Source: Pseudomonas sp. ML96 (GTDB lineage: Bacteria; Pseudomonadota; Gammaproteobacteria; Pseudomonadales; Pseudomonadaceae). Taken from it: a stretch of 64,000 bases of DNA. The position numbers and the translations under genes were made by a program. Positions 59,259-64,000 of this stretch are shown one piece after another. How positions within the stretch are numbered: position 1 is the first letter of the stretch; each line of letters begins with the position of its first letter. Location: positions 27,545-91,544 of the forward strand of contig NZ_JPMY01000034.1 in assembly GCF_000761545.1 (NCBI RefSeq), given 5' to 3'. The notes under the pieces were generated by a model, which made no database searches, was not told the origin of the DNA, and saw nothing but the letters and a program-made list of their open reading frames with translations.

Positions 59259-60389
59259 TCAGACGGCTTCGAGCAGAGTGGCCACGCCTTGGCCGCCGGC
59301 GATGCACTGGGTGGCGATGGCGTAGCGGCCGCCAGTTCGCTTGAGCAGCGAGGCTGCCTTGCCGGTGATGCGTGCGCCAGTGGCGCCCAGTGGATGGCCG
59401 AGGGCGAGGGCGCCGCCATCGATGTTGACCTTAGCCATGTCCAGGCCCAGCTCACGCACGCAGGCGATCGACTGGCTGGCGAAGGCTTCGTTGATCTCGA
59501 CCAGGTCGATGTCGTCGATGCTCAGGCCTGCGCGTTCCAGCACCTTGCGGGTCGCTACCACCGGGCCCATGCCCATGATTTCCGGGGCGCAGCCGCCAAC
59601 GGCGACAGCCTTGATGCGCGCCAGAATGTCCAGCTTGTGGCGACGGGCGAACTCCTCGGTACATACCAGCACGGCGGCGCTACCGTCGGTGAGCGGCGAG
59701 GAAGTGGCGGCGGTGACGCTACCACCGAAGGCCGGCTTCAGCCCGGCCAGGGCTTCGGCGTTGGTGCCGGGGCGGATGCAGCCGTCTTCGTCGATCACGC
59801 CTTCGGGCGTTTCCACGGCGAGGATTTCGTCCTTGAAGTAGCCCAGTTCGCGAGCGCGCACAGCCTTGGCGTGGGATTCGACCGCCATGGCTTCCTGCTC
59901 CTCACGGCTGATCTCGAAGCGCTTGGCCACCTCTTCGGCGGTGTGCCCCATGGCCATGTAGACCTGCGGGAAGCTGCTCATCAGGGCCGGGTTGGGTGAG
60001 GTGTTGAAGCCGCCCATGGGCACGCGGGTCATGGATTCAACGCCAGCGCAGAGGAAGGCCTCGCCAGCGCCGAGCATGATCTGCCCGGCGGCGAAGTGCA
60101 CCGACGTCATGGAGGAGCCGCAGAAGCGGTTGACGGTCGCGCCGCCCAGCGTCTCCGGGAAGCCTGCGCGGAAACTGGCGATGCGGGCGATATTCATGCC
60201 CTGTTCGGCCTCGGGGTAGGCGCAGCCCATGATCACGTCCTCCAGCAGGCTGGGATCGAGATCGAGCTTGTTGACCAGCCCCTTGAGAACCTGGGCGGCC
60301 AGGTCGTCGGGGCGCAGGTTGATCAGGCCGCCTTTCTTGGCGAAGTGGAAGGGGGAGCGGGCGTAGCCGGCGATCACGATGGAGGTCAT
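59259..60389 (-). CDS. acetyl-CoA acyltransferase (thiolase)
   Basis: 376 aa. The active-site nucleophile is Cys90 (NRFCGSS), with His332 (LGHPLGATGAR) and Cys362 (TQCIAGGQG). It cleaves or forms beta-ketoacyl-CoA. The N terminus is that of the degradative FadA/AtoB type. I start at the ATG 60389 behind a GGACC region. It stands alone, and the PaaI-type thioesterase is 216 bases upstream on the same strand. Confidence 0.93.
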   Translation of the reverse strand: MTSIVIAGYARSPFHFAKKGGLINLRPDDLAAQVLKGLVNKLDLDPSLLEDVIMGCAYPEAEQGMNIARIASFRAGFPETLGGATVNRFCGSSMTSVHFAAGQIMLGAGEAFLCAGVESMTRVPMGGFNTSPNPALMSSFPQVYMAMGHTAEEVAKRFEISREEQEAMAVESHAKAVRARELGYFKDEILAVETPEGVIDEDGCIRPGTNAEALAGLKPAFGGSVTAATSSPLTDGSAAVLVCTEEFARRHKLDILARIKAVAVGGCAPEIMGMGPVVATRKVLERAGLSIDDIDLVEINEAFASQSIACVRELGLDMAKVNIDGGALALGHPLGATGARITGKAASLLKRTGGRYAIATQCIAGGQGVATLLEAV

Positions 60390-60605
60390 GGCTGTGGTCC
60401 TGTGCGGGTGGGGAGGACGGGTTCGCCCTCGGTCAAAAAAATGATAGGCGTAATTCAAAAGAGCGTATAGATGTTGACTGTAATTTAATTGCTTGTGGCG
60501 GGTTTCGGCGATGAATGGCCGTTCGGAGTTTGCTGGTTTCTCCGGGCGAGGGGCGGTGAGGCGAGCCTGGCCGGTATTGGGCAGCCGACCAGGTTGTCGG
60601 GGAGG

Positions 60606-61145
60606 TCAGCCGTGCAGACTGAGGATCATGCAAGTGGTCGAGCCAACTGCATACAGGCGGTCGTCCACATCGTACAGGCGGCCTTCGGCCAGGGCGGTGG
60701 AGCGGCCCAGATGGACGATACGGCCTTCGGCGCGCAGTGGGCCGACTTTGCTGGTGATTGCCCGCACGTAGCTGATACGCAGGTCCATGGTGGTGTAGCC
60801 CTGGCCAGGTTGCAGCTGGGTGTGCACAGCGCAGCCCATGCAGGAGTCGAGCAAGGTCGCCGCATAGCCGCCGTGCACGCTGCCGAGTGGGTTGTAGTGG
60901 CGCGAATCCGGCGTGCCCTGGAACAGGAAACGGCCCGGCTCCCATTCCAGCGGGATGAAATCGACCAAGTGGCCGAAAGGCGGGCAGGGCAGTTCACCGC
61001 TACCGATGCGGTCGAAGAATTCCTGTGCGCTCAACTCGCTGACCTGCTTCAGCGACAGGGTGCCGGGTTCGCCGAGTCTGGCACGGGCGATTTGCTCGGC
61101 TTCTTGCCAGATGGCCAGGGTCTGCTCGCGAGTCGGGTTTTGCAT
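60606..61145 (-). CDS. PaaI-family hotdog thioesterase
   Basis: 179 aa with a single hotdog domain (NPLGSVHGGYAATLLDSCMGCAVH, about 84-107); the Asp and GSVHGG region are the catalytic part. The 70-residue N-terminal helix is longer than in typical PaaI. It hydrolyses an acyl-CoA, probably short or aromatic. It is divergent from the MFS gene and shares a palindromic promoter with it. Confidence 0.88.
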   Translation of the reverse strand: MQNPTREQTLAIWQEAEQIARARLGEPGTLSLKQVSELSAQEFFDRIGSGELPCPPFGHLVDFIPLEWEPGRFLFQGTPDSRHYNPLGSVHGGYAATLLDSCMGCAVHTQLQPGQGYTTMDLRISYVRAITSKVGPLRAEGRIVHLGRSTALAEGRLYDVDDRLYAVGSTTCMILSLHG

Positions 61146-61185
61146 GGGCTGTTCCTCTTAGGGGATTGATGATGGACAGCATTCA

Positions 61186-61210
61186 ATATTTCATATTATG
61201 GTTGAAATAT
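61186..61210. promoter_or_regulatory. inverted repeat in the thioesterase/MFS promoter
   Basis: ATATTTCA (61186-61193) and TGAAATAT (61203-61210) form a perfect 8-bp inverted repeat with a 9-base spacer, in the middle of the 111-base divergent region. It may be an operator acting on both genes; the regulator is not evident. Confidence 0.4.
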
Positions 61211-61256
61211 AAATGGTGCGGCCGATTTGGCAGTGCCCAGGCCTCGGAGAAAGAAC

Positions 61257-62459
61257 ATGCCGAAACCGTCCCGAACTCTGCTGCTGATGCTCATGACGCT
61301 GACTGCCTTGGGCGAGATATCCACCCAGTTACTGATTCCCGCACTCGGCGAGCTGGAGCGGGATTTCGCGACCAGGCCCGGATCGAGTCTGGCGGTGCTC
61401 TCGGTCTTCGTCGCTGCGTTTGGCCTGGGACAACTGCTCATGGGGCCATTGTCGGATCGCCTCGGCCGCCGGCCGATTCTGATCGCAGGTCTATTGGCCT
61501 ATCTGCTGGCGAGCGGCTGGATGCTGCTGGCCAATGACCTTGCCGAGTTCATTGCCGCACGTGCCCTGCAGGGGCTGGGCGCCTGTTCTGCGTTGGTATT
61601 GGCACGGGCGGTGGTTCGGGACGTGTGGCAGGCCCAGGCCGGACCGGCCCTGGCGCTAACCGTGATCGGCATGCTGACCTCTATCGCACTGGCGCCCATG
61701 GCTGGCGGCCTGCTCACCCTGCAGTGGGGCTGGCAGGCGCCGGTTTTGGCGGCCATGTCCGTTGGGGCTGTGGTTTGGCTGGCGGTGCTGTTCTTCTATA
61801 AGGAGAGCAACGCGCATCTGGACCCTCAGGCCGGGCGCCTGCTGAAGCTGACAGGGGATTACTGGGATCTGCTGCGCGGGCGCTCCGTGCGAACTTTCGC
61901 TCTGACGCTGGCCTGCACCTATGGCGCGATGTTCTGCGTGATCGCCGGCTCGTCCACTGTCTATATAAAGCTGCTTGGGCTGAGTCCTGCGGAATACGGC
62001 CTGACCTTCGGCTCCATCGTGTCGGGGCTGATCGCCGGGGCGCTCTTCACGCAACGCAAGATCATGCAACTCGGGCCGCAGCGCATAGTTGCCATCGGCG
62101 TCACCCTGGTGGCCGCTGGTGCAGCGTTGACTCTGCTGGTGCATGCGTTGTTCGGGCTTTCAGTGCTTGGCCTGTCACTGCCGCAGGTACTGGTGACTGT
62201 TGGGGGCGGCATGGTGCTGCCGGCCTCGGTGGCCGGTGCGGTGATTCCTAATGCTCATCGCGCAGGGCTCGCGGCGGGCTTCATGGGCTTCTCGCAGATG
62301 GCCGGCGCAACCCTGGCTGGAGTGCTGCTCACTCATCTGCAGGACGGAACGTCCTGGCCTATGGTTCTTCTTCATGGTCTGTTCGCCTGGGCGGCATTTG
62401 CAGCGTTCTCTCTGCTGAGGCGCGTGCCTGGTGCCGCCGCTCTGTCGGCCGGTCGCTAA
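61257..62459 (+). CDS. Bcr/CflA-type MFS multidrug exporter
   Basis: 400 aa, twelve membrane helices, with the MFS signature GPLSDRLGRRPIL between helices 2 and 3. The Bcr/CflA family exports drugs or metabolites by proton antiport. The ATG 61257 (MPKPSRT) follows GGAGA. lpd3 follows 18 bases downstream, probably in one operon. Confidence 0.9.
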   Translation: MPKPSRTLLLMLMTLTALGEISTQLLIPALGELERDFATRPGSSLAVLSVFVAAFGLGQLLMGPLSDRLGRRPILIAGLLAYLLASGWMLLANDLAEFIAARALQGLGACSALVLARAVVRDVWQAQAGPALALTVIGMLTSIALAPMAGGLLTLQWGWQAPVLAAMSVGAVVWLAVLFFYKESNAHLDPQAGRLLKLTGDYWDLLRGRSVRTFALTLACTYGAMFCVIAGSSTVYIKLLGLSPAEYGLTFGSIVSGLIAGALFTQRKIMQLGPQRIVAIGVTLVAAGAALTLLVHALFGLSVLGLSLPQVLVTVGGGMVLPASVAGAVIPNAHRAGLAAGFMGFSQMAGATLAGVLLTHLQDGTSWPMVLLHGLFAWAAFAAFSLLRRVPGAAALSAGR

Positions 62460-62477
62460 TTCGAGAAGGAGTGCTTA

Positions 62478-63878
<1,401 letters not shown>

Positions 63879-63899
63879 TGCGAATTTTTCAGAAAAGAG

Positions 63900-63927
63900 T
63901 TGACTGGCGCGTGTGAATCCCTAGAAT
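63900..63927 (+). promoter_or_regulatory. strong stable-RNA-type promoter at the window edge
   Basis: TTGACT at 63900-63905 and TAGAAT at 63922-63927 with a 16-base spacer and GC-rich discriminator GCGCACC. Together with the tRNA-Val promoter (ATGCGCC downstream of the -10) this fits an rRNA or tRNA operon that continues outside the window. Confidence 0.7.
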
Positions 63928-63959
63928 GCGCACCTGTTCCGGCGCAGCCTGATCTGAAA

Positions 63960-63980
63960 ACTTCTTGATAAACAAGAAGT
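63960..63980 (+). other. leader hairpin of the transcript leaving the window
   Basis: ACTTCTTG (63960-63967) and CAAGAAGT (63973-63980) form a perfect 8-bp stem with a 5-base loop, without a T tract, about 30 bases behind the promoter. It probably belongs to an rRNA leader, where such stems aid processing. Confidence 0.45.
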
Positions 63981-64000
63981 TAGACGAAATTAAGGGTTGC

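Overview
This is a 64 kb chromosomal segment of a high-GC gammaproteobacterium, almost certainly a Pseudomonas outside the P. aeruginosa species. The evidence is the gene order thrS-infC-rpmI-rplT-pheS-pheT-ihfA-merR-tRNA-Pro, the ATT start of infC, an Lpd3-type lipoamide dehydrogenase, and a katE/stress-gene block of pseudomonad type. I saw no prophage, insertion sequence or CRISPR array. Most of the window is accessory metabolism attached to a core translation operon.

Layout. 0.1-8 kb: tRNA-Val, then the core operon (threonyl- and phenylalanyl-tRNA synthetases, IF-3, L35, L20, IHF-alpha, a MerR-type regulator) and tRNA-Pro. 8-13 kb: a pertactin-type autotransporter, divergent from a BvgA-like receiver/HTH fused in one chain to a PAS and degenerate histidine-kinase module. 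A palindrome resembling paired BvgA heptads lies between them. 13-22 kb: a ten-gene sulfur-type cluster. It holds a GntR repressor, an AprA-like flavoprotein, an AprB-like two-cluster ferredoxin, a taurine/sulfonate-type ABC importer whose binding protein carries a NosL-like tail, a HEAT-repeat protein, a DUF971 protein, a rhodanese and a serine O-acetyltransferase. This is my best candidate for an undescribed system: import of an oxidised sulfur compound, reduction on a mini-AprBA, sulfane transfer, and supply of the cysteine acceptor.

22-30 kb: RidA/LysR pair, a MscS channel with a cyclic-nucleotide domain, a KaiC-like double ATPase with a lone receiver protein, a membrane diguanylate cyclase, and a class I HMG-CoA reductase with no mevalonate genes nearby. 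30-42 kb: a stress island (disordered acidic protein, alpha/beta hydrolase, DUF3182, erythromycin-esterase-like protein, CBS protein, zinc alcohol dehydrogenase, KatE catalase, SDR, hybrid sensor kinase), plus a possible small RNA just upstream of katE. 42-46 kb: GNAT remnant, rlmE, FAD dehydrogenase, SpoU-type methyltransferase.

46-57 kb: two organosulfur operons on the minus strand. One is a MetNIQ-like importer with an LLM flavin monooxygenase and two DszC/SfnB-like oxidoreductases; the other is tauABCD. Both start codons are preceded, at the same distance of about 80 bases, by the same 14-base element (ACCGGACCACCGGA on the coding strand), which points to one shared regulon. 57-64 kb: SDR/TetR pair, thiolase, PaaI-type thioesterase, Bcr/CflA-type exporter, lpd3, and at the right edge a strong stable-RNA-type promoter whose transcript runs out of the window.

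Three separate sulfur-scavenging loci (13-22, 46-52 and 53-57 kb) suggest an organism adapted to sulfate-poor habitats where sulfur is in sulfonates, sulfones and related compounds.
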